Positions 30,911-39,143 of a stretch of DNA of 50,744 nucleotides are shown here, piece by piece. The translations under genes and the position numbers were made by a program. Source of the stretch: an uncultured Clostridia bacterium. Its GTDB lineage: Bacteria; Bacillota; Clostridia; Oscillospirales; Acutalibacteraceae. Location of the stretch: the NCBI GenBank assembly GCA_946406145.1, contig CAMJJL010000009.1, forward strand, positions 1-50,744, written 5' to 3'. Numbering within the stretch: the first letter of the stretch is position 1; each line of letters begins with the position of its first letter. The notes under the pieces were generated by a model that had not been told where the DNA came from, made no database searches, and was given only the letters and a program-made list of their open reading frames with translations.

Positions 30911-31798
30911 ATGAGCTATATTTTGAGTACATGTACAACCGCTGATATGACCAAGGAGATGTTCGAGGAGCTCGACGTCCGCTATATCGGCTTCCATTTT
31001 ATGATCAACGGCAGATCCTATACCGATGATCTGTATGAAAGTATGAGCGCCAAGGAATTCTACGGTCATATCCGTGACGGAGCCGATACCTCTACCTCTC
31101 AGGTGTCCGTCGGCGAGTATGTCGACCATTTCCGCGAGCTGCTCGGCGAGGGTAAGGATATCCTGCATGCCTGCCTGTCATCGGGTATCTCTAACACCGT
31201 ACAGAGCGCCAACGCCGCGGCGGATATGCTCCGTTCGGAGTTCCCCGACCGTAAGATCTATATCGTCGATTCCCTCTGCGCTTCCTCGGGAGCGGGTATG
31301 TACATGACCCTGCTTGCGCAAAAACGCGACGAGGGGATGGATATTGATACGCTCTATCAGTGGGCGCTGGATCATCAGCAGACCGTGCAGCACTGGTTCT
31401 GCTCCACCGACCTGACCTATTATATCAAGGGTGGCCGCGTGTCAAAGGTGAGCGGTGTGCTGGGCGGCATCTTTGAGATCTGTCCGCTGCTGTGTGTCAG
31501 TCCCGAGGGCAAGCTCAAGCCCATTGATAAGATCAGGACCAAGAAGAAGGTGCTGATCGCACTGGTCGATAAGATGGAACAGCACGCACCGGGCGGCAGG
31601 GATTACGACGGCTTATGCTATATTTCTCATTCGGATTGTTTGGAGGACGCGATCTCCGTGCGCGAGCAGGTATTACAGCGTTTCAAGCACGTCAAGCAGA
31701 TCCCGATCTTCGACATCGGCACCACCATCGGCTGTCATACCGGCACCGGAACCGTTGCGCTGTTCTTCGTCGGTGATGAGCATAGAGAGGATTCCTGA
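30911..31798 (+). CDS. DegV family fatty-acid-binding protein
   Basis: The product has 295 residues from the ATG at 30911, with AAGAGGAG upstream. It has the DegV N-terminal pattern ILSTCTTADMTKEMFEELDV, the lipid-site segment DTSTSQVSVGEYVDHF with the conserved TSQ, the SSGISNTVQSA loop, and IKGGRVSK in the second half. DegV-fold proteins bind fatty acids, and some (FakB) deliver them to the fatty-acid kinase FakA; no fakA is in the window. It shares one base with the next gene, a membrane protein (TGATG overlap). Confidence 0.9.
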   Translation: MSYILSTCTTADMTKEMFEELDVRYIGFHFMINGRSYTDDLYESMSAKEFYGHIRDGADTSTSQVSVGEYVDHFRELLGEGKDILHACLSSGISNTVQSANAAADMLRSEFPDRKIYIVDSLCASSGAGMYMTLLAQKRDEGMDIDTLYQWALDHQQTVQHWFCSTDLTYYIKGGRVSKVSGVLGGIFEICPLLCVSPEGKLKPIDKIRTKKKVLIALVDKMEQHAPGGRDYDGLCYISHSDCLEDAISVREQVLQRFKHVKQIPIFDIGTTIGCHTGTGTVALFFVGDEHREDS

Positions 31799-32499
31799 TG
31801 AACGATGTTCAAGCAATGAGCAATAATATCGCGAACAGAAGAAAACTGAAAACGCAGCTGCCTGATTACACGCGCGGTGAGGAGATCTGCAACACCGTGA
31901 CCCATGTCATCGGCGCGATCTTTGCCGTTGCGGCGATCCCACTGTTGGTCATCATGGCGGCGATGCACCGCAATCCGTGGGCGATCGTGACCGGAGCGAT
32001 CTACGGCGCGACCTTGCTCGTGATGTTCACAGTATCCAGCGTTTATCATGGACTGCCTGCCGGTAACGCCAAGCGTGTGATGCGGATCATTGATCACTGC
32101 GATATCTACTTCTTGATCGCCGGCACCTATACGCCGATCCTGCTCGTGGGGATCCGTCCGCTGAATCCGGCGCTCGCGTGGTCGATCTTCGGCGTGGAAT
32201 GGACGCTGACCGCCATCGCCGTGACGCTGAACGCGATCGATCTCAAGCGTTTTGAAAAGGTGAGCATGGTGTGCTATATCGGCATGGGTTGGTGCGTGAT
32301 TGCTGTCTTGAAGCTGACGATCGACGCGATGACGATGCCCGGCTTCCTCTTGCTGCTGTCGGGCGGTATCGCCTATACCGTCGGCGCTGTACTGTACGGC
32401 ATCGGCAAGAAGGTGCGCTATTTCCACACGGTATTCCATGTGTTCGTGCTGGCCGGCAGTGTATTGCAGTTTTTGGCGATCCTGCTGTATGTGATGTAA
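31798..32499 (+). CDS. Hemolysin III / PAQR-family membrane protein
   Basis: The product has 233 residues and about seven membrane helices. It has the conserved region around GEEICNTVTHVIGAIFAVAAIP, an SSVYHG motif with a His, DHCDIYFLIAGTYTP with an Asp and His that can bind metal, and a final FHTVFHVFVLAGS motif. These three motifs define the hemolysin III / YqfA branch of the PAQR superfamily; the hemolysin name comes from one member and does not imply toxicity. The ATG overlaps the DegV stop codon, so both are translated from one mRNA. Confidence 0.9.
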   Translation: MNDVQAMSNNIANRRKLKTQLPDYTRGEEICNTVTHVIGAIFAVAAIPLLVIMAAMHRNPWAIVTGAIYGATLLVMFTVSSVYHGLPAGNAKRVMRIIDHCDIYFLIAGTYTPILLVGIRPLNPALAWSIFGVEWTLTAIAVTLNAIDLKRFEKVSMVCYIGMGWCVIAVLKLTIDAMTMPGFLLLLSGGIAYTVGAVLYGIGKKVRYFHTVFHVFVLAGSVLQFLAILLYVM

Positions 32500-32517
32500 G
32501 AACAATCAAATCAAATA

Positions 32518-32557
32518 AGCTCCCTTGACGACATTGTTTCGTGTCAGGGGAGCTTTT
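32518..32557 (+). terminator. Rho-independent terminator
   Basis: AGCTCCC and GGGAGCT form the base of a stem that also pairs TTGAC with GTGTCA, followed by TTTTG. Confidence 0.82.
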
Positions 32558-32614
32558 GTCATATCCGCTCTTTTTCTTTCATAGGATTAGTATGAAAACA
32601 GAGGATGTGATACA

Positions 32615-33262
32615 ATGCTGATCAGAGCCGTATCGATCGTGACGGTGTTTTTACTGCTGGCGTGTACGATCACTGCGATCTCCGCCGCGATGTATGAGGC
32701 GCCGGAACAGGATAGTGAGGAAACGATCGCCGCGACAGAGTTGCCGACGCCGACAGACAGTCCGCCCTCGCCGACAGAGAAAAAGCTCGCCGAGGTAGCG
32801 GAGCATCCGCAACAGGATGCCGGCTACACGCCGCGCCTGACCTCGCCCGACATCGATAACACGCGCTATTATTCCGGCGAGAATCCGTTTTATGCCGCAG
32901 GCTACGGTATGCCGAACTGCACCTGCTACGCCTGGGGAAGGGCATACGAGATCAGCGGTAAGCGCCCTGAGCTGTCGCCGTATGACGCATGCACATGGTA
33001 TGACTATAACGCCGAGAATCAGATCTATGATTACGGTGATCAGCCCGAGCAGGGGGCGATCGCGTGCTGGGCGTATGCCGACGGCGGACCGGGTCACGTA
33101 GCGGTTGTCGAGCAGGTGGATGGTAATACGGTACTGCTGTCCAATTCCGCCTACAGCGGCGCCGAGTTCTACATGGATACCGTGCCTGCCGACAATCCCT
33201 CGGCTGGCAGGGATAACTGGATCTTTCAGGGGTATATTTATCCCGATGATGATCCCGAATAA
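32615..33262 (+). CDS. Secreted CHAP-domain hydrolase
   Basis: The product has 215 residues. A hydrophobic N-terminus (about 5-25) acts as a signal peptide or anchor; the LLAC at 14-17 is only a weak lipobox. A Pro/Thr/Glu linker (about 35-60) leads to a CHAP amidase/endopeptidase domain (about 85-205) with the nucleophile Cys102 in PNCTCYAWGRAYE, His161 in GHVAVVEQV and Asn177 in LLSNSAYSG. It should cut peptidoglycan peptides outside the cell. GAGGATGTGATACA precedes the ATG. It is a different protein from the endolysin at 22715, which lacks a signal sequence. Confidence 0.85.
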   Translation: MLIRAVSIVTVFLLLACTITAISAAMYEAPEQDSEETIAATELPTPTDSPPSPTEKKLAEVAEHPQQDAGYTPRLTSPDIDNTRYYSGENPFYAAGYGMPNCTCYAWGRAYEISGKRPELSPYDACTWYDYNAENQIYDYGDQPEQGAIACWAYADGGPGHVAVVEQVDGNTVLLSNSAYSGAEFYMDTVPADNPSAGRDNWIFQGYIYPDDDPE

Positions 33263-33384
33263 ATGAGACCATCCTATCGGCTTGATGCCGGTTAAGAATT
33301 CGTACAAGAAAGCGCGCTCCGCGCGCACTTCGCATAGCTATCGCTCGTTGCCGCACAGCGGCAAACTGAGTGGGCATACAAATC

Positions 33385-33465
33385 TTTTTTACTTTACGGA
33401 AACGAGCAGTTTCCTGTAAAGTAAAAAAACCGGAACTGCTCATTGGCGGTTCCGGTTTTTTTATC
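33385..33465. terminator. Pair of hairpins between convergent genes
   Basis: TTTTTTACTTTAC and GTAAAGTAAAAAA (33385-33428) form one long stem with T-tracts both ways. A second stem, AACCGGAAC with GTTCCGGTT (about 33428-33457), is followed by TTTTTTT on the plus strand. They terminate the CHAP gene and probably the dockerin protease gene as well. The gap before them, 33263-33384, shows no gene. Confidence 0.78.
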
Positions 33466-35092
33466 CTTCAATATGAGAGAGTCGGCGCATCATCTTCGTC
33501 ACGTCAAGGGCATTGACCACACCGTTATTGTCGAAGTCCGCAAAACGGATCCCATCCTCATCGAGTGTTTTTAAGAGCGCCAAATGCCGTTGGGCAAAGG
33601 TGACGTCAATGATGGTGAATTTTCCGTCGCAGTTCACGTCGCCTGCAGCGCGGTCGCTCGTACACAGCGCCTTGATGACAAAGGTGCCCCCGACGGGATC
33701 CTCCAGTTTCGCCTTATAAAAATCCATGATATCCATCGCCGAAGCGGAGTAGCCGATCAGATAACTCTGGCCGTATTCGGACTCGGGCTTGAACAGATAG
33801 TTGCCGCCTGTGGTGAGCCATTCGTCAACGCCGATCGCAATGGCGGTATTGCCGCTTTTTTCGATTGTAACGCCGATCGCGCCCTTTGTTTTCGGCGCGT
33901 CAAAGCCATACACCTTGGCGCTCGTATACCCCTGATGCTCAATGGTGCCCTGCGCGAGCAATGTCCACTGATCGGGATTGACGACGGGAGCGCCGTTCTC
34001 GTCGACGGGCATATAGTAAATCATGTATTTTGAGCCCTCGGAGGTGGATTCAAACATGACCTTGTCGATACGGTGATAGCCGTCCGAAAAGTCAAATACA
34101 TTCGCGTAAGTCATCTTGCTTTGATTGGGGCGCGCCTGCTGAACGTAATCAAATTCATAGGTCGCGCCGAAGATCTCGTTCTGCTGGAGCTTTGTGTTCG
34201 CGTTGATCGCAGAAGCTGAGCTGATCGAGTAGCTCGGACCGAATCGGGACTCAAAGAGATACAGGTCTCCGTAGGAGATCCAGAAATAACCATTGTCGCC
34301 CCAGTAGCTGCCCCAGCTGTTTTTGCACAGCCATGCGCCGGGGGAGTTGGGACGGTGATCATCTTTAAAATTGTCGACAGCGTAATCGTCATCCCAGCCG
34401 ACGATCTCGATCGCGTGACCGTTGAGCTGAGCGGTCGTCAGTCCGGGCGTATCAAAATAATAGGCGCTGTTGTTGAGGAAATTGGCGTTATAGTGAAAAT
34501 TGCCGATCACACCGCCGTACTGATATATGGCGGTTTTGATGGTGTCACGGTCATTTCCGTCGAGATAGATGACGGAGTCGACTGTCTGATAGGGATAAAG
34601 GTTGCTCGTCGCGTGATAATCCTCCACGGTTTTGCTCTCGTTGAACAGATCGTTGTTGATACAGCCGAAGGAGGTCAGATAGCCCAGCGCGATATAGGGA
34701 TATCCGGGCGCCGAATAGCTGCGCTGCCAGCCCTTGCCGTTGTCGAGGACAGTGCCCCAGTAGTTCATGTGCATGGTCGAGAGGTGGAACGTCTGTTCAT
34801 TGTTTTTGAGGAAGAGGGATTCGAGTGTAGCGGTGGAGCTGTATGCCCAGCAGGTGTTGTATTGTTGCTGGCGTACCGGTGTAGTCAAACCCAGCTCTGC
34901 AGAGTTGTACGCGCTCGGAAGCGGTTCTTCCGATTCCAGCGTGCCGCCGACCTCGGCATAATCCGCGGCGACGATCGCTGTTTCAAGCTGTGCGCCTGTT
35001 GCAGAAGTATCGATCTGTGCCGCGGAGCCGCCAAGCGTCACGGAGCCGATCAGCGCAGCAGTCATCAGTATGGTGATCCATTTTTTTAACAT
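33461..35092 (-). CDS. Dockerin-bearing papain-like cysteine protease
   Basis: The product has 543 residues; ATG 35092 is preferred because GGAGGT lies about 7 nt upstream, while ATG 35098 is too close to it. After a signal peptide (about 1-25) and a short pro-segment comes a papain-family (C1) domain (about 65-280). The catalytic residues are Gln75 (oxyanion), Cys81 in QYNTCWAYSS, His226 in LNGHAIEIVGW and Asn258 in CKNSWGSYWGDNGYF. A beta-rich domain follows (about 300-470), then a C-terminal type I dockerin (about 480-543: GDVNCDGKFTIIDVTFAQRH, ADFDNNGVVNALDVTKMMRR). Proteases carrying dockerins are known from cellulosome-forming Ruminococcus species. It would be displayed on a cohesin scaffold. 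Confidence 0.9.
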   Translation of the reverse strand: MLKKWITILMTAALIGSVTLGGSAAQIDTSATGAQLETAIVAADYAEVGGTLESEEPLPSAYNSAELGLTTPVRQQQYNTCWAYSSTATLESLFLKNNEQTFHLSTMHMNYWGTVLDNGKGWQRSYSAPGYPYIALGYLTSFGCINNDLFNESKTVEDYHATSNLYPYQTVDSVIYLDGNDRDTIKTAIYQYGGVIGNFHYNANFLNNSAYYFDTPGLTTAQLNGHAIEIVGWDDDYAVDNFKDDHRPNSPGAWLCKNSWGSYWGDNGYFWISYGDLYLFESRFGPSYSISSASAINANTKLQQNEIFGATYEFDYVQQARPNQSKMTYANVFDFSDGYHRIDKVMFESTSEGSKYMIYYMPVDENGAPVVNPDQWTLLAQGTIEHQGYTSAKVYGFDAPKTKGAIGVTIEKSGNTAIAIGVDEWLTTGGNYLFKPESEYGQSYLIGYSASAMDIMDFYKAKLEDPVGGTFVIKALCTSDRAAGDVNCDGKFTIIDVTFAQRHLALLKTLDEDGIRFADFDNNGVVNALDVTKMMRRLSHIEG

Positions 35093-35172
35093 ATCCATAC
35101 CTCCGTGTAGAGATAATGATTCAATCATATTATATCATCATGATACGCCATCATATTAACACATTTTTACCT

Positions 35173-35201
35173 GAATGTAAACAATCTTTCGACACATAAT
35201 A
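35173..35201 (+). promoter_or_regulatory. Candidate sigma-G promoter of gpr
   Basis: GAATG (35173-35177) fits the sigma-G -35 consensus GHATR and CATAATA (35195-35201) fits the -10 consensus CAHWHTA, with a 17-bp spacer. No housekeeping promoter is evident. The match was made from memory of the Bacillus consensus. Confidence 0.5.
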
Positions 35202-35233
35202 ATGGTAGTATTTTCACGAAAGGATCTGGATGG

Positions 35234-36118
35234 ATGGAACGCAGGACCGATCTCGCCGTAGAAGAGAGGGAGCTGCTCGGTGAGGATATCAAAGGGATCG
35301 ATTACAGCTTTGAGAAGATAACAGGACTGCCGATCGAGAGGCTCCATATCATCACACAGCGTGCTTCTCAATTGCTCAAAAAGCCGATGGGGCACTATGT
35401 GACCGTAGAGCTGCCGCCGCTGACCGACAGTATTCGGGATACCGACAGCCGTGTGCAGGCGTTGGCACAGGAGATACGCCGCCTGCTCCCCGTGAACGGT
35501 CTGGTGTTGGTGGCAGGACTGGGCAATGTGGAGATCACACCCGACGCGTTGGGACCGAAGGCGGCATCCAAGGTGCTGGCGACGCGGCATATCCGCGGCG
35601 AGGTCGCCCGATCGACCGGTCTGGACAGGCTCAGGGCGGTAGCGGTCGTCAATACGGGTGTGACGGGTCAGACGGGGATCGAAACAGGCGAGCTGCTGCA
35701 GGGTGTGATCAAGAACATCCGTCCCTCCGCCATGATCGCAGTGGACGCGCTCGCGTCACGCAGGCTCGAACGCCTCGGATGCACGGTGCAGATCTCCGAC
35801 ACCGGTATCTCGCCGGGCGCGGGCGTCGGCAACCGCCGTGTGCGGATCGATGCTGATACAATGGGCATCCCCGTGATCGCCATCGGCGTGCCTACCGTGG
35901 TCGACGCTGTGACGCTCGCGTACGATCTTTTGGAAATCGATGACGAAAAGGAGAGTGTGGAGCTGAGCCGTACCGTTTCGCCGCATGGCAGGAGCATGGT
36001 CGTCACGCCCAAGGAGGTCGATCTGCTGATCGACCGCGCCGCGCATCTGATCTCCCTCTCCGTGAATATGGCACTGCAATCGGACATCGATACCGAGGAT
36101 CTGTTGGATCTTCTGTAG
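35234..36118 (+). CDS. gpr: Germination protease GPR
   Basis: Degrades the small acid-soluble proteins that coat spore DNA, at germination. The 294-residue product begins MERRTDLAVEERELL, with the RTDLA region near the site where the zymogen processes itself. It has the family motifs VAGLGNVEITPDALGPKA, VVNTGVTGQTGIET and AVDALASRR, then DTGISPGAGVGNRR; conserved Asp residues within these serve catalysis in this aspartic-type protease. Length is slightly below the Bacillus enzyme. It is followed by spoIIP, the order conserved in many spore formers. Confidence 0.95.
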   Translation: MERRTDLAVEERELLGEDIKGIDYSFEKITGLPIERLHIITQRASQLLKKPMGHYVTVELPPLTDSIRDTDSRVQALAQEIRRLLPVNGLVLVAGLGNVEITPDALGPKAASKVLATRHIRGEVARSTGLDRLRAVAVVNTGVTGQTGIETGELLQGVIKNIRPSAMIAVDALASRRLERLGCTVQISDTGISPGAGVGNRRVRIDADTMGIPVIAIGVPTVVDAVTLAYDLLEIDDEKESVELSRTVSPHGRSMVVTPKEVDLLIDRAAHLISLSVNMALQSDIDTEDLLDLL

Positions 36119-36132
36119 CATGATATAAACAG

Positions 36133-36179
36133 CATTGCGAGGAGCGGACGCGCGCGTCGGCGACGTGGCAATCTCAACC
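36133..36179. repeat. Palindromic element family A between gpr and spoIIP
   Basis: CATTGCGAGGAGC at the left and GGCGACGTGGCAATCTCAACC at the right bracket an ACGCGCGCGT palindrome. It is the nearest relative of the copy inside aroA. Confidence 0.75.
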
Positions 36180-36251
36180 TTGTTTTCTCTGATAGTCATA
36201 TCTCGTCCTCTTGTTGCATATACTATAACAATTCGTATAAAAGGTGAGAGA

Positions 36252-37313
36252 ATGATGAAACGACATTGGAAATCGGTATTGGCGGCAGGGGCATTGGTTC
36301 TGGTGATGACGGTGTGTCTTAGCTTAGTGATATATCGTGTGCAATCCTGCGTCGCGCTTGAGGATGAAGCGGCGCTTTTTTCGGGAAAGCTGAGCTTTGT
36401 CAACGGCAATATGAGCGCCGAGAGTATTGTCGCGACCAAGGATGAAGCGCCGACACAACCGCCTCAGATGCGACCGCTTGCCGATCAACCGACCGACGTT
36501 GAGGAGGTCAAGGAAAAGCCGCAGGATACGCCCCACAGCGGCGATACCTATCCCGTTAAGGAAATCAAGGTCAGCAACGGCAACATGAGCTATGACAATT
36601 TTACGATCCGCAACACCACGGACTATGACCTCGATGTGGAGGAGCTCTTGTCATCGGAGCTGCCGTTTTCTCTTGAGGATAACCATGAGGTGCAGGTTCT
36701 GATCTACCACACCCATACCTGTGAGCGGTATCTCACCGAGGATAACGGCGAGTATTATGAGGACTATTATCCGCGTTCCACCGACGGCGATCTGGGCGTT
36801 GTCGCGGTAGGGGAAAAGCTCGTTGAAACGTTGAAGAAAAACGGCATCGGCGCGATTCACGACACCACCCTCCATGACTACCCTTCCTATGAAGGCTCCT
36901 ACGCGCGTTCATGGGAAACGATCTCGGCATACAAGGAAAAGTATCCGTCGATCAAGGTCACCATCGATCTGCACCGTGACGCGATGACCACCGATGACGG
37001 CACCAAGTATAAGCCGACCTTTGAATTCGACGGCAACAAGGCGGCGCAGATTATGATCATGGCAGGCTACGGTTCCGACGGCGGATTTGACTTCTGGCAC
37101 GATAATCTGATCTTCGCCATGCAGCTGCAAAAGATGTGTGAGGACAAATACCCCGGCATGACCCGACCGCTGAACTTCGGCGAGTATACCTACAACATGA
37201 ATTTCAATAACGGCTCGCTCCTGATCGAGGTGGGTACCGACGCGAATACCGTCGATGAAGCCTGTCGCAGCGGCGATTGTCTCGCGCAGGCGTTGACCGC
37301 GCTGCTCAAATAG
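36252..37313 (+). CDS. spoIIP: Stage II sporulation protein P
   Basis: A peptidoglycan amidase/endopeptidase that works with SpoIID and SpoIIM to thin the septum during engulfment of the forespore. The 353-residue product has an N-terminal membrane helix (about 9-28), an acidic linker, and the SpoIIP catalytic domain (about 145-353) with zinc-binding residues in YHTHTCERYL (His153 and His155) and TIDLHRDAM (His241), the latter containing the conserved Arg242. AAAGGTGAG lies before ATG 36252; ATG 36255 is equally possible, and an open extension to 36135 is repeat sequence. It ends with the terminator at 37471. Confidence 0.94.
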   Translation: MMKRHWKSVLAAGALVLVMTVCLSLVIYRVQSCVALEDEAALFSGKLSFVNGNMSAESIVATKDEAPTQPPQMRPLADQPTDVEEVKEKPQDTPHSGDTYPVKEIKVSNGNMSYDNFTIRNTTDYDLDVEELLSSELPFSLEDNHEVQVLIYHTHTCERYLTEDNGEYYEDYYPRSTDGDLGVVAVGEKLVETLKKNGIGAIHDTTLHDYPSYEGSYARSWETISAYKEKYPSIKVTIDLHRDAMTTDDGTKYKPTFEFDGNKAAQIMIMAGYGSDGGFDFWHDNLIFAMQLQKMCEDKYPGMTRPLNFGEYTYNMNFNNGSLLIEVGTDANTVDEACRSGDCLAQALTALLK

Positions 37314-37470
37314 TTGTTAAGAAGCCCCGAAACGGCATTATCAATGTTTGATCGGGACTGTGATGATCCCTGCTGATGGGATATTTCGGATACAGAATGA
37401 TTATTTATTCATTGTCAAAAGAAAAGTCGATTCGATCTCCCTGTTGATTAGTCATAATGTCGAATTCACT

Positions 37471-37500
37471 GCCCCGGTCTTGAAAAAAGATCGGGGCTTT
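37471..37500 (+). terminator. Terminator of spoIIP, overlapping the next promoter
   Basis: GCCCCGGTCTT and AAGATCGGGGC form the stem, followed by TTT. The preceding gap, 37314-37470, shows no gene. Confidence 0.75.
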
Positions 37501-37508
37501 GCTATAAT
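37480..37508 (+). promoter_or_regulatory. Promoter of the Gln-rich surface protein
   Basis: -35 TTGAAA (37480-37485) and consensus -10 TATAAT (37503-37508) with 17 bp between. The -35 and spacer lie inside the terminator stem of spoIIP. Confidence 0.75.
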
Positions 37509-37569
37509 ATGCACGTTGAAAAAGACACTTTTTTATCTGCCGTTCCGTTTGACTGCGTTGAGGTAATTT

Positions 37570-38106
37570 ATGAAGCATCATCGACTTTATCATCATTTGA
37601 TATCAATACTGCTGGCGCTGAGCATGCTTGCGGCTGTCGGCTGTATGAGTGCGCTTGCCGCACCCGGAGATGAGAACCAAACCGGCAGTCAGATCGAGAC
37701 GCCGCAGAGTCAGGCTGAACAGACGCCGCAAAATCCGCACGATCAGCAGAATCAACAGAGTCAGTCGGCTCCTGCGCAGGAGCAAAGTCCTCAACAAAAC
37801 CAGCAGCAAAACCAGCAGCAAAACCAGCAGCAGGAACAGCCGCAGCAGGAGCATAATCAGTGGTATGATCCGATCTATACCTATGATGAGGAGGCCACCT
37901 CGCCCTATGTGGAGCCTGAACATCTCGCTGAGCTGCCTGCTGTGAGTCCGACGCAGGTGCAGGAGGCTACCTCGGTCGCGATCCCCGTGGTCGCGGTGTC
38001 CGACGCCTCTCTGTTCTCCGGCATTGTGATGTGGCTGTGCGTCGCGTTAGGTATCGCGGTAGTTGTCGGCGTATTGGTCAGCAGACGTACCCATCGCCGC
38101 GGTTGA
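37570..38106 (+). CDS. Gln-rich secreted protein with C-terminal membrane helix
   Basis: The product has 178 residues: a signal peptide (about 1-31), a low-complexity Gln/Asn/Pro region (about 35-98, repeated QQNQ units), a short Tyr/Pro segment (QWYDPIYTYDEEATSPYVEPE), and a membrane helix (about 148-168) followed by the basic tail SRRTHRRG. I recognise no domain and no sorting motif. It is anchored in the membrane with the Gln-rich part outside. It is 5 bp from the dus gene, but shared function is not implied. CAG/CAA repeats in the gene could vary in number. Confidence 0.6.
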   Translation: MKHHRLYHHLISILLALSMLAAVGCMSALAAPGDENQTGSQIETPQSQAEQTPQNPHDQQNQQSQSAPAQEQSPQQNQQQNQQQNQQQEQPQQEHNQWYDPIYTYDEEATSPYVEPEHLAELPAVSPTQVQEATSVAIPVVAVSDASLFSGIVMWLCVALGIAVVVGVLVSRRTHRRG

Positions 38107-38111
38107 TCGTG

Positions 38112-39092
38112 ATGCAGATAGGAAATGTGATGCTCCGCGGCTATGCCGCTCTCGCGCCGATGGCAGGTGTGGCGGACAGAGCCTTTCGCGAGCTGTGTAT
38201 GGAATTCGGCGCAGGCTACTGCGTCAGTGAGATGGTCAGCTCCAAGGGTATCGCTTATCACTCCAAGAAGAGCGCTGAGCTGATGGAGATATCCGATACG
38301 GAGCGTCCCTGCGCGGTGCAGATCTTCGGTACGGAGCCCGATACCATGGCGGACGCGGCGCGGTTCGCGTTGCAATACCGCCCCGAGGTCATCGATATCA
38401 ACATGGGCTGTCCTGCCCCTAAGATCGCAGGCAGTGGGTCGGGCGCCGCTTTGATGCGCGACCCCGAGCTGTGCGGCAGGATCGTTCAGGCGGTCAGTCG
38501 TGCGGTCGATATCCCCGTTACCGTCAAGATCCGATCGGGCTTTGACGGCGCGCATATCAACGCGGTCGAGGTCGCAAAAATCGTCGAGAAAAACGGCGCG
38601 CAGGCTGTGACCGTCCACGGCAGGACAAAGGAGCAGTTCTATGCTCCACCCGTGAATTATGACGTCATCCGCGAGGTCAAGCAGGCGTTGTCCGTCCCCG
38701 TGATCGGTAACGGCGATGTTTGTGACGCGAAGTCGGCGCAGTATGTGTGTGAATACACCGGTTGCGATTATTTGATGGTCGGGCGCGGCGCTTTAGGCAA
38801 TCCGTGGGTATTTCGCGAGATCAACGAATATTTCGACAAAGGAATTATCATTCCTCCGCCGACCCTCGAGGAAAAATGCGATGTTCTGCTGCAACACATC
38901 AGTGCCGTGGTGGAATACAAGGGTGAGCGTGTCGGCATGAGAGAAGCGCGCAAGCACACGGCGTATTACCTCAAAGGCTTCAAGAATGCCGCGAAGCTCC
39001 GCAACCTCGCGTTCTCGATGGAAACAAAAGAGGATCTGATCAAACTGATCGCAGAGATCAAAAACAGCAATCGCCAAGATTGCTTTATATAA
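38112..39092 (+). CDS. dus: tRNA-dihydrouridine synthase
   Basis: Reduces uridine to dihydrouridine in the D-loop of tRNA with FMN and NADPH. The 326-residue product begins MLRGYAALAPMAGVADRAFRE after a short lead, has INMGCPAPKI with the conserved Cys100, VTVKIRSGFD, VHGRTKEQFY and LMVGRGALGNPW, and a C-terminal helical domain. The motifs fit the DusB branch. The ATG at 38112 is only 5 bp after the previous stop and lacks a good ribosome site, so translation may be coupled to the upstream gene. An open extension to 38031 overlaps that gene and is not supported. Confidence 0.92.
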   Translation: MQIGNVMLRGYAALAPMAGVADRAFRELCMEFGAGYCVSEMVSSKGIAYHSKKSAELMEISDTERPCAVQIFGTEPDTMADAARFALQYRPEVIDINMGCPAPKIAGSGSGAALMRDPELCGRIVQAVSRAVDIPVTVKIRSGFDGAHINAVEVAKIVEKNGAQAVTVHGRTKEQFYAPPVNYDVIREVKQALSVPVIGNGDVCDAKSAQYVCEYTGCDYLMVGRGALGNPWVFREINEYFDKGIIIPPPTLEEKCDVLLQHISAVVEYKGERVGMREARKHTAYYLKGFKNAAKLRNLAFSMETKEDLIKLIAEIKNSNRQDCFI

Positions 39093-39143
39093 ATGGCAAT
39101 AAATGGAAGAACCCGTATATGAAAAACTATCTGGAGGTACAAA

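Noticed and set aside
37779..37850. Short tandem CAG/CAA-rich repeats suggestive of a repeat array
   Set aside because: They are in frame and encode a Gln/Asn-rich segment. There are no unique spacers, so this is not CRISPR.
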